A stretch of 64,000 bases of DNA from Berghia stephanieae (taxonomy: Eukaryota > Mollusca > Gastropoda > Nudibranchia > Aeolidiidae). This document shows positions 11,473-23,420 of the stretch, in pieces. The stretch is from contig CM067453.1 in assembly GCA_034508935.3 (NCBI GenBank), positions 1,341,534 through 1,405,533 on the forward strand. The letters run 5' to 3'. A program made the translations under genes and the position numbers. The notes beneath the pieces were generated by a model, which had not been told where the DNA came from, did not search any database, and saw only the letters and a program-made list of their open reading frames with translations. How positions within the stretch are numbered: position 1 is the stretch's first letter; every line of letters starts with the position of its first letter.

Positions 11473-11690
11473 TTAACCCCTTAACAGCGAAGCTAATTTT
11501 TTGCTTTTAGATAGTAGTTTGCTTTTATCTTTATTATTGTTAACGGGGAATACAGCGTTTACACCAAGAGAGTAGTCAGACTATCGCAACTCGGACTTCA
11601 ATTGTCTATAATAGTTTTGCCGTTACTTGTCTTTTGATGATAGAAGATTTGGTGTTAGGTCAAAGATCGAATTTCGCCGCTAAAAGGTTA
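11473..11690 (-). mobile_element. piggyBac-like MITE, copy 3 (right arm)
   Basis: Starts TTAACCCCTTAACAGCGAAG and ends at ggcgg-x-aaaaggtta, mirroring 9867-10086. Confidence 0.55.
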
Positions 11691-11844
11691 CATTGCTACT
11701 GGGTTTGCTCTTCCCCCCCCTACCCCCCCACCCACTTTTTTTTTCTTATTTTTTTTTTCACCTTAGTATTGTTGATTGCTGCTATTTCCTTTTTTATGAT
11801 TAGCAAGTGCCGTAGGAGTCTCACAGGATGCAGGAGTACTGCAA

Positions 11845-12094
11845 TTAACCCTTTGCCAGTGACACTGATTTTTTTGTTTTTCGAATAAGTCTTCATTTAT
11901 ATTATTTTTTAACGCAGAAAAAAAACGTTTCCACCATAAGAGCAGTAAGAATATTGATAAAAAGCGTTGGGTGGATATTGCCCTATATAAAAGCTCAAGT
12001 TTTTAAATTGTAATTTGTTTTTTGTCTTTTGATGAAAACGGTAAGATTTTATGTTTGGTCCAAGTAAGATTGATATTCGCCTTTAAAAGGTTAA
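11845..12094 (-). mobile_element. piggyBac-like MITE, copy 2 (right arm)
   Basis: TTAA to TTAA. It begins TTAACCCTTTGCCAGTGACA and includes the same inserted SINE B tail as its mirror copy, so that insertion predates the inverted duplication. Confidence 0.6.
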
Positions 12095-12696
12095 GTTGTT
12101 TTGTTTTTTTCAGTTTTTTTTTTTGTTTTGTTTTTCAAATGCGGATGCGCTGCTTCTTCCTTTTTTTCCTCAACTGGCAAGCTATCGCTGTACTTACCCG
12201 CATGGCTTGCACACACAAAAGGATACATCTAAGTCACAAAACCTTACATCCAGGTCACAAAATCAGACAACTAGGCCACACATCAAGACATCTCTGTTTC
12301 GTTTGTTCCAAGATAGCAAAACAAACCAGACGTCTTGGAGTTCGAAAGAGCTTTCCATAAAATATTTGGTACTTGCAAGACCCCCAGAAACCAATTCCCT
12401 ATACAGCTCTTGTGCAAGGTTACTTATGACCTTGATTTCTTCCGTACCCACCCCCCAAAATCCCACTTATTATGTGGTATAGGCAGAACATAGTAAATAG
12501 CTGGACTGCCACATGCGTGACTAAATTGGCCAAAGAGAGAAACTATACTTTGGCATTAGACACCTATTACCCGATGTCTTGGTTTTTAATCCTAGCCTAG
12601 TGAGAGAGAAAAAACAAAACAATCATACATGTATCTGCAAACAACAGAACGTTTTCATTTTACATTGAGATGGGAAGGGGAAGGGATAACATTATG

Positions 12697-12751
<55 letters not shown>

Positions 12752-12870
12752 GCGGGGGGATGGGGGGATAGTAAGGGGGAATGGGAAAAGATGAAAGAAA
12801 CAATGGTTGCCTGATGACGTAGATTAAAGGATTGTTACAGCGGTGTTCACGGAGCGTACTTCGTGAAATT

Positions 12871-13076
12871 TTAACCTTTTACAGTGACACTGATTTTTTT
12901 TCTCCAGATTGCTTATGCAGAATAAATCGTTTCACCAAGAGAGCAGTAGTAAGAGTATATTTCGACTCGGGCTTCAATTAAACTATAAATCGCAAAGCTT
13001 GTCTTTTAATGATAACATTAAGACTAAGATCTGGAGTTTGGGGAGTGTAAGATGGAATCTCGCCAATAATGGTTAA
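12871..13076 (-). mobile_element. piggyBac-like MITE, copy 1 (right arm)
   Basis: 206 bp bounded by TTAA. It begins TTAACCTTTTACAGTGACAC and mirrors 8455-8659. Confidence 0.6.
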
Positions 13077-13280
13077 AATTGTTTTGATTTTTAAAAACAT
13101 AACACACACACACACACACGAGCGCGCGCGGTCACGACAGCGAGGATCATCTATTGCATGTGTTGCAACGGTAAATCAGTTTACGTGTACGTAGATCCTG
13201 AGGCGAGATGCCCCGTTACCGTGTACGCACACCCCCCCCCCCCAAAAAAAAAAAAAAGAAAGAGACACACACACATACAC

Positions 13281-13317
<37 letters not shown>

Positions 13318-13985
13318 CGCAGTCTCGCATCCGCTACGAACTAATTTTGCGCACCAATTTTTACTGCACTAATGCACCAAATTGCATTTGGTTTGGCCAC
13401 TTGGCCTCCTGTAACCAACTTTTTGGCTTCCTCTGACTTTCCCCGTTATATCGTTTTACTCTGGTACCGGTAAAACTTATTTTATTTGGCAATCTAAATA
13501 TCTAAATGCAACACGTGCTAACGCCACAGATTGCATTTGCTAATGCTTCTATATATACGAATTTTCCTTATCCTATCTAAATTGTTTAACAAATCTAAAG
13601 AGTTTTCGCGAGGCTAAGGTGCGTTTGGTGGTATTTGGGCTCCTGCCGAGGAATCTGGCTTCTTGCTATAGCTAGTTTGGTCTCTTACTTAAAAATGATC
13701 TGGCAACCCTGCCTGGCTAGGCGGAACCTTGATAACAGAAACGGGGCCCACACGATTTCGCGAGGAATTAATCATGAAAACAATTAGGATATAATTTCAA
13801 CACAACTTTTGAAATTCATCAAGGATTGTCCATTACCGAATGTTTTTTGATAGAAAACAAATGCATCTTCAAATCTAAACTGCTTTTGACGGTAAGCGGT
13901 AAGTTTTTATTTATTTTTCTGTCCAAACGAATGATTTGTCCTGGTTATAGAAGCTAAGTATTGGTAACACCGGCTCAGCTCTCTA

Positions 13986-14580
13986 GTGAAGTTACCTTCC
14001 TGCGTCCGGGAGGTCTCCCTTTTGTTGTGAATGTCAAAACGAGAAACAATTGATAACCGGTTAGGAAGGCCTTCGATGCTGTTCATGGATGGTTCACGAC
14101 ACCGTACCCCCCCCCCCCTCTCCACCCCGCTCACTTCCGCATCGTTGATAATCAAATTAGATTCTTGTCTAGACACCACTTCGAAACGAAAAATATTCGA
14201 TGTTTTGATCTCGTTCATATATTTGGAATTCGTCGATCACGCCATTATAAGTTGATAACTGAATGAAAAGGTAAACTGTAGAAAACAAATTAAATAAGAG
14301 ATATTACAAATCACTTACTTATTTTTTAAACTAAATGTGATCCGACAAAGATTGCTGCCTGTTACGACTGACAACTGACGGATGTCGAAATTACACAGTT
14401 TTGTTTGTTTTTGACTGACTGGATAACACGACTACACAATCCGATGACGTCATTTCACACAGACAGATTCTTGAATCACAAATTGGGTTGCCAGTTTAGC
14501 GTTTTTAATGCCAAAGCTTGGCAGATTTTAGATCTGTCTAACATTGAAAAATGGTGTTTAGCAATTGGCATTTGTTGACA
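13986..14580. other. Unassigned, no gene seen
   Basis: A poly-C run lies near 14106. No repeat family or coding signal is recognised in the rest. Confidence 0.4.
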
Positions 14581-14678
14581 TCTTACTTCACATATCTTTT
14601 TTCTTTTATGTAAGAAGGACAGAGTTGCAGTTTCATGTGATGAAGATTAACGCATGCAGATATGGTGCGGTGCCGTTG

Positions 14679-14682
<4 letters not shown>

Positions 14683-14759
<77 letters not shown>
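14683..14759. repeat. (TA)n microsatellite
   Basis: About 38 TA units inside the LINE C-terminal region. Confidence 0.95.
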
Positions 14760-14762
<3 letters not shown>

Positions 14763-15314
14763 TTTAAAACTGGTCGAGACAACTATAGAATGTTGTCGGG
14801 TTTTTGGGTGCTCTGACATTTTCAGGGATGCTGTTCCATGCACGAATGGTACTGGGGAATAACAACTGTTTGCACGCATTGATTCTGGAATACGGCAGTC
14901 GATATTCATTTTCTTGTCTTCCGTGGTTTTTCCATGTTTTAATATGGATGGCGATGGTTCAATGTCGGCCCTTGACAACATATTGAGTTTTGGCCTATTT
15001 CTCCATTCAATAAGTGGGGTCCAGTTTAAATGCCCCATCATGTCTTTTACACTATTTTGTCGGTTGTAGTCATTAAAGACAAATCGACAAGCCCTTCTTT
15101 GAATCATGTCTATCTTATTGATCGATGTTCGTGTAATCGGGTCCCATATGCTGCTGCTGTATTCGAAAACTGGTTTTACAAATACTTTGTAGCACTTTTC
15201 TTTCACTCTTGTGGGTGGTTCCGACGTTGAAAGCTAAGGGTTTTATTGGCCTTACTGCATATCTTTTCAATATGTGGGTTCCATCTTAACTTTCCAATTG
15301 TTATAGATAATATG

Positions 15315-15490
15315 CGCTTGGCTAAAACACTCACAACATTGCCATCCGGAAATATAACTGACCAACACACAAAACTGTGTGTAAACCTGGACGTTTATAA
15401 TAGTTAAGTGAGAATTACTCATGAACATGGATGGCAAAAAATAACAATAACAAAGACCCGACTGACATCAACTTCATTCTAGCTATACCC
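15315..15490 (+). mobile_element. MITE family M copy
   Basis: Contains tatgcgcttggc, acattgccatccgg, accaacacacaaaactgtgt, gtgagaattactcatga and ggatggcaaaaaat, all hallmarks of family M. It is nested in the minus-strand LINE. Confidence 0.7.
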
Positions 15491-15639
15491 AAGTAATGAG
15501 CTTTTGTGTCAGTTTTCACTGTTTCATTGTGGATTTTGTAGTCATTGTCAATTCTGCCCGTTGTGTTGGTTATTTGGATGACTTGACAATTTTTTGATTG
15601 GAACTCCAGTTTTAAAAATAATTAAAATTAACATTACCT

Positions 15640-15840
15640 TTATTCATCCCATAGGGGAATTTTGTCAATCGGGTCTATTACAAGGGAAGACCAAGGCGTC
15701 AGCCGCAGTGCAGCGCCGCATAATGAGCTACGGCTAGGTGACCTGCTCAAGGCCACACAGCGCAGGGGGTATTCAAACTCGGTACCTTTCGTGTACGAAG
15801 CAAAGACCGTATCACTGAGCCAGTCTGCCCCCTCGTTTTC
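15640..15840 (-). mobile_element. SINE family A copy
   Basis: A tRNA-headed SINE read on the minus strand. A box A-like stretch (ggctcagtgatacgg) and box B region (ggtaccgagtttgaat) lead into gcggcgctgcactgcggctg and a tail tgggatgaataaagg. Three other copies occur in this window. It is nested in the LINE at 14583-16560. Confidence 0.75.
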
Positions 15841-16565
15841 TCCATTTTTGTAGGTCTGAAAGGTCCTTTTGTTAAGTTACTCCGTCTTTCTCCGATTTTA
15901 TTTGTCGGTATAATAGACTGTCATCTCCAAACAACCGAATATTTGAGCCTGGGGATATTCTTTCTGGCATATCTTAGATATAAACAAGAAAAAGTAGCGG
16001 TCCGAGTACCGTCCCTTGAGGAACTCCTGTTAACACATGCATTGATAACGATATTTTGTTTTCAACCATCACTTTCTGTGTGCGGCCGGGAGAAATGATT
16101 CAACCCAGGAGTATAAAGTACCTGAAATGCCATAGTGATTGGGTTTTCTCAAGAGGCTTTTGTGATGAACGTTGTCGAATGCCTTTCTAAAATCGAGTAG
16201 GATTGCATAGGTTTAGCCCCCTAAATCTAATGTGTTTACGAAGTCGGTGCAGGTTGTAATTTTTTATGATTCACATCACCGGTATCGCCGAAAGTCATGT
16301 TAGTCTTGTTCTGTTCGAAGTGCTACATGATGTTGTGAATTATATGTTCTAGTAGTTTGCATGATATTGACGTAATAGATACAGGTCTGTAGTGATTCTG
16401 GGCTGGGCATTTCTCCCTTTGTAAAGATTGGTGTTATTTGCGCATGTTTCTAATCATCTGGAATTTTTCCATGATCCAATGATGACTGGAACAAAGATGT
16501 TTCTCTTGGAGCAAGTTCGTTTGCAAACAATCGGCGTGATTTCATACCGTTGTAATAGACACTAT

Positions 16566-17155
<590 letters not shown>

Positions 17156-17223
17156 AACAATGTAGGTAATTTGATCTAAAAATTAGAAAACGCCGAGCAA
17201 TACTGTATTAGGCGATGTATTAT

Positions 17224-17382
17224 TTTCGCAGGTCTGATTTTCAAATTGTTGTGGTCTCATTATATTGAAATACGTACTCTCAAACCACCAAAATATTCTC
17301 CTGTACAACAATGTTAAAACGGGCCCATAATTTTGTCCGGTTATCAGACCTGCAAAATATATCTACGTTGGTATTGGCTGAT
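17224..17382. mobile_element. MITE family T copy
   Basis: Inverted ends cgcaggtctgattttc and ggttatcagacctgcaaaat surround about 130 bp that share acaacaatgttaaaacgggc with the other T copies. Confidence 0.6.
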
Positions 17383-17569
17383 GGAGTCAAATTATATTTA
17401 CAAAATGACGTCAATGGTTTCTGCTTATTCTAATTTATAGTTACACACATTTGTAAAATGTGTAATTGTTATCTTACACACTTATTCAGATCTTGTTAAG
17501 ATTTATATTTCCGTAATGATGCTGATTTATGGAAACATGGAGCTTAAGTCTGATCGTATTTTATGTTTC

Positions 17570-18505
17570 AAAATAAGTAAGTCGCCGTGCTGTATAGAAG
17601 GAACGAATTTGAAGTCACTCACCTTTTTGTTATTGTTTTTGGTCAGCCTCTTTTATGAGTCGTTTTCACTAATATCATATCAATCTGACTGTAACTATAA
17701 ACGTTTAAGTACTGCATTTAAGGTTAAAACACATGGTGGAAAGGAGGGGATTAAGGGTAAGCCGATCGAAGACAGAGTACTTGTGCATCGGACAACAGAG
17801 AGCTGGGCCGACAAGAAAGATAGGAGAAGAGGATGTGCCAGAGACAAACCAATTCAAATACTTAGGAACAACTGTTCAAGGAGATGGGGGCAATGAGATG
17901 GGGGTTAAGCAGACGATACAGGCAGACTGGAATAATTGGAGGAAGGGAACTGGAGTTATGTGTGACAAACGAATATCCGCAAAGCTGAAGAGGAAAATAT
18001 ATACAACTGTTGTAAGACCAGAAATATTATATGGATTAGAAACAGCAGCTACAACAAAGAAACAAGATAAAAAAGTTGAGGTGGCAGAAATTAGGATGTT
18101 GAGATGGCCACTTGACTGGACAAGAAAAGATAAAGTGAGAAATGAACGAATTTGAAGGTCGATAGAAGTGAACAATGTATCAATATAGATGAGAGAAGAT
18201 AGATTGAAATGGTTCGGACATGTAAAGAGACGAGAGAGGGAGTACGTGGTAAGGAAAGTATTGGACTTACAATTGGCGGCAAAGAGGAAAAAGGGACGCC
18301 CAAAGACTAGATGGTTTGATAAGGTAAAGGACGATATGAGAGAAATGGGCGTGGAGGAAGATGATGCTCTGAACCGAGATGCATGGAGATGTAAAATTCA
18401 TTATGGCGAAAAGCGGGATAATCTGAAAGACGAAGTCGTTATATCCGGGTGACGGGTGTCATGAGCTTTATGGATAACGCATAGCACCAATAGAAGGAAC
18501 GAAAT
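17570..18505 (-). mobile_element. MITE family M copy interrupted by a LINE
   Basis: The left part (17570-17735) and the right part (from about 18438: gttatatccgg, then gagctttatggataacgcat) are the two halves of one reversed M element. The RTE-like fragment at 17736-18437 sits between them. Confidence 0.6.
17736..18437 (+). mobile_element. 5'-truncated RTE-like LINE
   Basis: Encodes the C-terminal part of an RTE-type protein. Near 17733-18155 it reads GLRVSRSKTEYLCIGQ, NQFKYLGTTVQGDGG, AKLKRKIYTTVVRPEILYG and EIRMLRWPLDWTRKDK. After a stop, 18189-18452 reads [30 protein letters not shown] and [13 protein letters not shown]. The catalytic domain is missing (5' truncation). Few stops suggest moderate age. 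Confidence 0.75.
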
Positions 18506-18737
18506 TGAAGTCATTCAGATCTTTGACTTTGTTATTGTTTTTAGCCACCCATTTTTATGTATAGTTCTTACTTAATTATATCATTCACGTTAAAGGTTAC
18601 ACATTTTTTTATATGTTGGTTCGTTATATCCGTCTGGCGGATGTTACGAGTTTTTTTGCCTAAACGCATAGCACCATAACTTGTCTAGTTCGGCGCCTAT
18701 TTGATGTATTCTATTAAACATGTGTAATGCCTTACTT

Positions 18738-18901
18738 CGACGTGCACTTATTTGCATGTCTGATAACACAATTCATAATGTAATTCATTGTTGTAATGGA
18801 AATCTAAAATAAAATGACACACAAATATTGTCCATTACAACAACGTTAAACTAGCCCATAAGTGCGTTCGGATGTCAGACCTGCCTATATGTACACGTCG
18901 C
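18738..18901. mobile_element. MITE family T copy
   Basis: 164 bp with inverted ends: cgacgtgcacttatttgcat on the left and, in reverse sense, cgacgtgtacatataggcag on the right. The interior has attgttgtaatgg and ccattacaacaacgttaaac, themselves inverted. Confidence 0.7.
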
Positions 18902-19184
18902 CTTACATCTAAATGCAAATATTTGTAGATTTGAAAACCTAACGATTTCGGCTATCAGACCTTCAAAATAAGCACACGTTGGTAATAAAGAATGACACTC
19001 GTAAACGATCTGCTATTTATATTGCAAAATGACGTCATCACTTTATGCAGTTTCTAAATTAGAGATATACCAAAAAATCCAAAAGTGTTGAATGCATTAT
19101 CAGTTATCATTTCCACCATCTTTCCAAAATTGGGAAAATTAACAACACTTGTGAAGATGGAAAAGCAGAATTGGTAAGTAATAA

Positions 19185-19385
19185 TATAGATGCTGTGCGT
19201 TTAACTAAACAACTCAAAACATTGCCATCCTGATATGTAATGTACACAAATCTAGGTGTAACCTTGGAAAAAAGTATGGTCGGATTGATAGAATTGAGTG
19301 AGAAGTAAAAAGGAATCATAAAAATGGCTGGCTAGAAACAATAATATAAAAAAGGACCTGAGTGACATCAGTTTTGTTCTCTCTA
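19185..19385 (+). mobile_element. MITE family M copy, diverged
   Basis: Shares atgctgtgcgttta, aacattgccatcctg, gagtgagaagt and gagtgacatcagtt with other M copies. Confidence 0.5.
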
Positions 19386-19445
19386 ATCTTTTGTTACTTT
19401 TAGTTTAGTGTTCTCAATAGAAGGGCATATATTTGTATTTTGGTT

Positions 19446-19919
19446 GTCTAAAAATTTGGGAGACATTCCGAAAGCTCCTAGATACATCCCAGATATTCTT
19501 TCAATTTGTGTTGTCACCGTGGATCTTTTGTCAGGCGTTTAATTATTCAATTTGTCATCATATAGAGGCCTTTTAAAAACTCTAGAACAAACCTTGACAG
19601 ATTTGTGACAGTTTAAAATTTCCTAATTTGACCATTGTTTTGATTCTCGGCCGCCATTTTGATTTGTGAAGTATTGAAAGGTAGTGCAAAGCAGTCCTAG
19701 GTTGTTTCTTTTTCTCTTAGGGTTAGCTCGAGGTCGGAGGATTTTTTTTCTATTAGAGTTAGTCATAAGTATTAGCAAAGGTGCTAGGGTGTTTGTTTTT
19801 TCCTATCAGGGTTAATTAAACGTACTAGGTTTTATTTTTTTCTTTGGGTCAGTTGAAGGAATATTATTTGAGTTGTTTCCCTTTGTAGGATCTTTCGGAA
19901 GGTCTCCCAAAAATTTTGG
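19446..19919. mobile_element. Short DNA element with about 35-bp terminal inverted repeats
   Basis: The left end contains aaatttgggagacattccga and the right end, reversed, aaatttttgggagaccttcc. Both continue with cgaaag-x-tccta. The roughly 475-bp interior has no open frame. A single related end lies in the giant inverted repeat's spacer near 10770. No clear target duplication. Confidence 0.55.
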
Positions 19920-19949
19920 ATCTTTTCATGTTTTTGAAAATAAAACATT

Positions 19950-20120
19950 TTCGTTTATTTTTTGTAATTATGACCCTCTGCCACGACATCATAAGATATC
20001 GTCGCGTAGGCATTCCACGAAGGAATAATATAGATAATTCATCAATCAAGGTGTCTGATGTCAACAGGAATCACCCATGTTGTCCAAGTGAGCTAATTGG
20101 GGGTTAATAATCTTTTCGTG
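19950..20120 (-). mobile_element. SINE family D body
   Basis: Reads, reversed, like the 3' part of 63475-63760: ccacgacatcataagatatc, gcattccacgaaggaat, gatgtcaacaggaatcaccc and tgtccaagtgagc. The tRNA-like head is missing here. Confidence 0.6.
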
Positions 20121-20244
20121 AATACTCATTTCGGTTTTGTGACAGTAACAATAATGTTGTTTTGTAGTGATGATTTTGTTTATATTATTACTGTAGTGGA
20201 AAGCATTTTTCCTTGGTTTTGAGTACTTCCATAAAATTACAACA

Positions 20245-20530
20245 ACGAGACCGTAACACCTTGGCCCACCAGACCTGTATTCCTGGTCCTGGGTTCGAGG
20301 CTCGGTCGGTGCATACTTGGGCCCTTGGAAAAATCTCTTTACTCACTTTCTCTTACCGTACTCAAGTGTAAAATGAGTACCTGGCCGTTAACAGCTTTGT
20401 CTCTGTCCGAAAAAAAATTGTAATATCGCTTAACAGGCGTCATGTCCCGTCCTTCGTGTTAAATGTTGTTGTTGCCCATTGAGCACGTTCAGTGGATATT
20501 GCGCTATATAAATGCTCTATTTAGTCTAGT
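20245..20530 (+). mobile_element. SINE family B copy
   Basis: A tRNA-derived head with box B ggtcctgggttcgaggctcg, then tactcaagtgtaaaatgagt, tatcgcttaacaggcgtcat and the tail gagcacgttcagtggatatt. About a dozen whole or partial copies occur in the window. Confidence 0.75.
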
Positions 20531-20644
20531 CTAGTTATATACACAATGTTCATGACCTCCCTGATCTTGTTTACATATCGGATTACCCCACATTGTTGTG
20601 GTGTCTCGTTCTTATCATTGAAATAAGATATTGAAAAAATAAAT

Positions 20645-20858
20645 AAAACTCCCTTTATTCATCCCATAGGGAATTATTTTTAGGGTCTATTCCAAGGGAA
20701 GACTGGAATAACTCAGGCGTCAGCCGCAGTGCAGCGCCGCAATTTGAGCTAGGGCGAGGTGACTTGCTCGAGGACACACTGCGCATCGGCGGGTGATCGA
20801 ACTCGGTACCTTCCGGATACGAAGCAAAGACCGTACCGCTGAGCCAGGCTGCCCCTCT
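20645..20858 (-). mobile_element. SINE family A copy
   Basis: Complete copy on the minus strand: ggcagcctggctcagcggta, box B ggtaccgagttcgatcaccc, tcaaattgcggcgctgcact and tail gggatgaataaaggg. Confidence 0.8.
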
Positions 20859-20874
20859 GATATCAACGGAAAAT

Positions 20875-21470
20875 ATTGTCATTTTACAACTATGACAATG
20901 TTAAATCGAGCCCCTTATTGCTTTTGGGAATCAGACCTGTTAATATGTGCACGTGGATCTTGAGCGATATGTATTTTTTGTGTCCCTTCCCATCACGTTT
21001 TCTGTTTACTTGTATTTTGGATAGGATTCCACTCGCTAACATTTTACTTCGATCATCTTACTACAACTACATTGTTGAAATACGCCCATAATTGCCTTCG
21101 TCAATCACACATGCGAAATATGTGCACGCCACTTACGAACCTGTTGTAAAGCGTTTGAGCATATTCATTCATTTGATACTGCGCAATATAAACAATAATA
21201 ATTTTAAAATGATTAAGACAGAATTTTTGGTCAATCATAAATATTAACGAAGTAAAGCAAAGAAATAGTGAGATCACACTATCCTCTTTTCCGGTTCACA
21301 ACTCATTGGTAGTGCACAGCCAGTCCTCTGGACAATGTATAAATTCATAGTAAAATGGTTACTTACTGATCATAAGGTGGCATACCTATTTCAGTAGCAG
21401 AATGTACAGGAAGATTCTTAGGATTACGGAGCTTAAAAGAGCGAGGATGGATGATTGTTATTGGTGACCA
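20875..21470. other. MITE T-like debris and unassigned sequence
   Basis: Near 20885-21130 faint traces of family T appear (atgttaaatcgagcccctta, cagacctgttaatatgtgca). The rest shows nothing recognisable. Confidence 0.35.
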
Positions 21471-21489
21471 GCATAGATCTATGTGCGGC

Positions 21490-21615
21490 TATAATAATAA
21501 TAATAATAGATCTTTATTGTCCATAAATATGGCAATTTGTCATTTAGTTACACTTGTTATAATGTTAAACGATAACTAAGATTGAACAGATATTTCACTC
21601 CTACTTATTTTCTCT

Positions 21616-21689
<74 letters not shown>

Positions 21690-23108
21690 ACACGTGCGAT
21701 ATACACAACATAAACATATTCATTTCGTTTTCAATTTGTTACGATTGTGGCAATTCGACACCAAAAATTATCATCATTATCAATTGGTCAGTTAATCTTA
21801 CATTAAATAAATTAATCAGTTAATCAGTCAACGAATCAATCCTTGGTTTTTCTGTACCATATGAAATATTCAAAATTTTTATTGCTGATGGAACGAACGT
21901 TGATTTATACTTGTTAGTTCTACATTTAATCTGACAAAACCTTCTCCCAGATGGTAAAAGACTAAATTCATGGTATAAAATATGTTTTTTATTGTTGGTA
22001 ATTGAGAATGCTTTCCTTTCTATTGCTTTTCCATGAATTCTTTCTACTCCATCAAGAGGATGGTTTATTATTTTTGATGCCTCTTTGATAGATTTTGAAA
22101 TTCTGATTTATCTTTAAGTCGGCATCCTCCAAACCATATGGTGCAGCCAAACGCAATTACACTTTTAATCAATGAGTCATAAACTCTTAACATAGTTTTC
22201 TTCCTTACTTGAAATGTTCTCAATTTCCTTAGGATGTATAATCTTTGGGCAACTTTCTTAGATATTATATTAATATGTTGAGAGAAATTGAGGGAACTAT
22301 CAATGGTTATTCCTAAATATTTAAAATAGTCAACTATCTCAACATCATCTTTACCGATCGCCACACACTTTAAGTCGTTTTTATTTTTTACACCAAACAC
22401 CTGTTCTTTCGTTTTTTTCAACATTTAATTCAAGCTGATTTTGTTTACACCAATCGGTGAATATATTTATTTGTTTGAAATAATTCTTTTCGGTAACTTT
22501 ATCTTTTAATAAGCCAAGAATAGCAGTATCATCTGCATATTTCACTATAAAACAATTTTCAAAGGATGGTCTGCAGTCGTTGGTGTATAAGATGTACAGG
22601 ATTGGGGAACTCACACAGCCTTGGGGACATCCGTTCGACAACGTTCTTTTGTTGGAGATATGTTCACCCAATTTTACACATTGCGGTCTATGGGTCAGAA
22701 ACTCTTTATACCATTTAATAAGGTAGTTTGGAATATCCATGCTGCACAACTTTTGAAGCAAAATATCTGTGTTCATGGCATTAAAAGCTGACGAAAAGTC
22801 GACAAACAGGATTCTGGCGTAATTCGAGGGCGTTTGGTCAAGGTGTTTCGAGATCAAATTTGTGGCGGTTAATAGTGCGTCTTCAACACTGAGATGTTGC
22901 TGGTATGCAAATTGGTACGGATCTAGCAATTTCAGGTCATAACATTTTTGTAGGAGCTCAGATTTTAAAATTTTTTCTAAACATTTCATTACAAGCGATG
23001 TAAGCGCCACTGGACGGAAGTCATTCAATACGGTCGGACAACGCTTTTTTGGAACTGGAACGACAATCGATGTTTTCCAAAGTACTGGCACTGATTGTTC
23101 ATCGATTG
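21490..23108 (-). mobile_element. Rex1/CR1-like LINE, 5'-truncated
   Basis: Two overlapping minus-strand open stretches encode most of a reverse transcriptase: VPVLWKTSIVVPVPKK, NDFRPVALTSLVMKCLEKIL, FVDFSSAFNAMNTDILLQKL (motif A), LSNGCPQGCVSSPILY (motif B), VKYADDTAILGLL (catalytic YADD) and FKYLGITIDSSLNFSQHI. One frame change separates the last part. The endonuclease is missing. On the minus strand the element ends acaataaagatc plus a short ATT tail (21490-21508). A CT tract (21607-21671) lies in its 3' UTR. A SINE B head abuts the truncated 5' side. Confidence 0.85.
21607..21671. repeat. (CT)n microsatellite
   Basis: CT repeats followed by a short CTTT run, inside the 3' UTR of the minus-strand LINE. 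Confidence 0.95.
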
Positions 23109-23420
23109 ACCTATGCGGTCTTGTGGTTTGACACTCGCTTTCGGATCGAAAGGTCCTGGGTTCGAGCCTCGCTCGGCGCATAGTTGGATTCCTTGGAGAA
23201 GGCTCTTTACTCGCATTCTCTCGCCGTACTCAGATGTAAAATGAGTACATGGCCGTTAACACCGTTGTCTCTATCCGAAAAAAAATGTAATCTCGCCTAA
23301 CAGGCGTCATGTCCTGTCTTTCATGTTAAATGTTGCTGTTGGCTAGAGATGTTAGACCCCTCGTAAAGCGCTTTGAGCACGTTTAGTGAATATTGCGCTA
23401 TAAAAAAGCTCAATTTAGAA
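23109..23420 (+). mobile_element. SINE family B copy
   Basis: Near-complete: tgcggtcttgtggtttgaca (box A region), ggtcctgggttcgagcctcg (box B), ctcagatgtaaaatgagtac, taacaggcgtcatgtcctgt and tail cgctttgagcacgtttagtg. It ends about 250 bp before the receptor start codon. Confidence 0.85.

Larger units (their letters stand above)
10895..13985 (-). repeat. Right arm of the giant inverted repeat
   Basis: Reverse-complement partner of 7823-10645. It is about 270 bp longer, mainly because about 340 bp at 13390-13730 stand where the left arm has only about 70 bp (8090-8160). That block is either an insertion here or a deletion on the left. The three MITEs are mirrored at 11473-11690, 11845-12094 and 12871-13076. 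Confidence 0.9.
14583..16560 (-). mobile_element. Jockey/CR1-like LINE, 3' half, interrupted
   Basis: Minus-strand reading gives, from right to left, HYGISGTLYSWVESFL, then GVPQGTVLGPLLFLVYI, then IRLFGDDSLLYRQI (catalytic motif with GDD), and finally a 207-codon open stretch (15206-14583) with VFVKPVFEYSSSIWDP and IDMIQRRACRFVFNDY. This is the order of a non-LTR reverse transcriptase. The endonuclease half is absent and there are in-frame stops. A SINE of family A (15640-15840) and a MITE M copy (15315-15490) interrupt it, and a TA tract (14683-14759) breaks its C-terminus. Confidence 0.8.

Noticed and set aside
12022-12482. Overlapping open frames of 112 and 128 codons, mirrored at 9132-9540
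   Set aside because: They lie in the giant inverted repeat, show no domain, and exist in both arms in several frames, as expected for chance frames in low-complexity DNA.
7823-13985. Polinton or other large virus-like element
   Set aside because: Despite the long inverted repeats, there is no interior coding region, polymerase, integrase or capsid gene.
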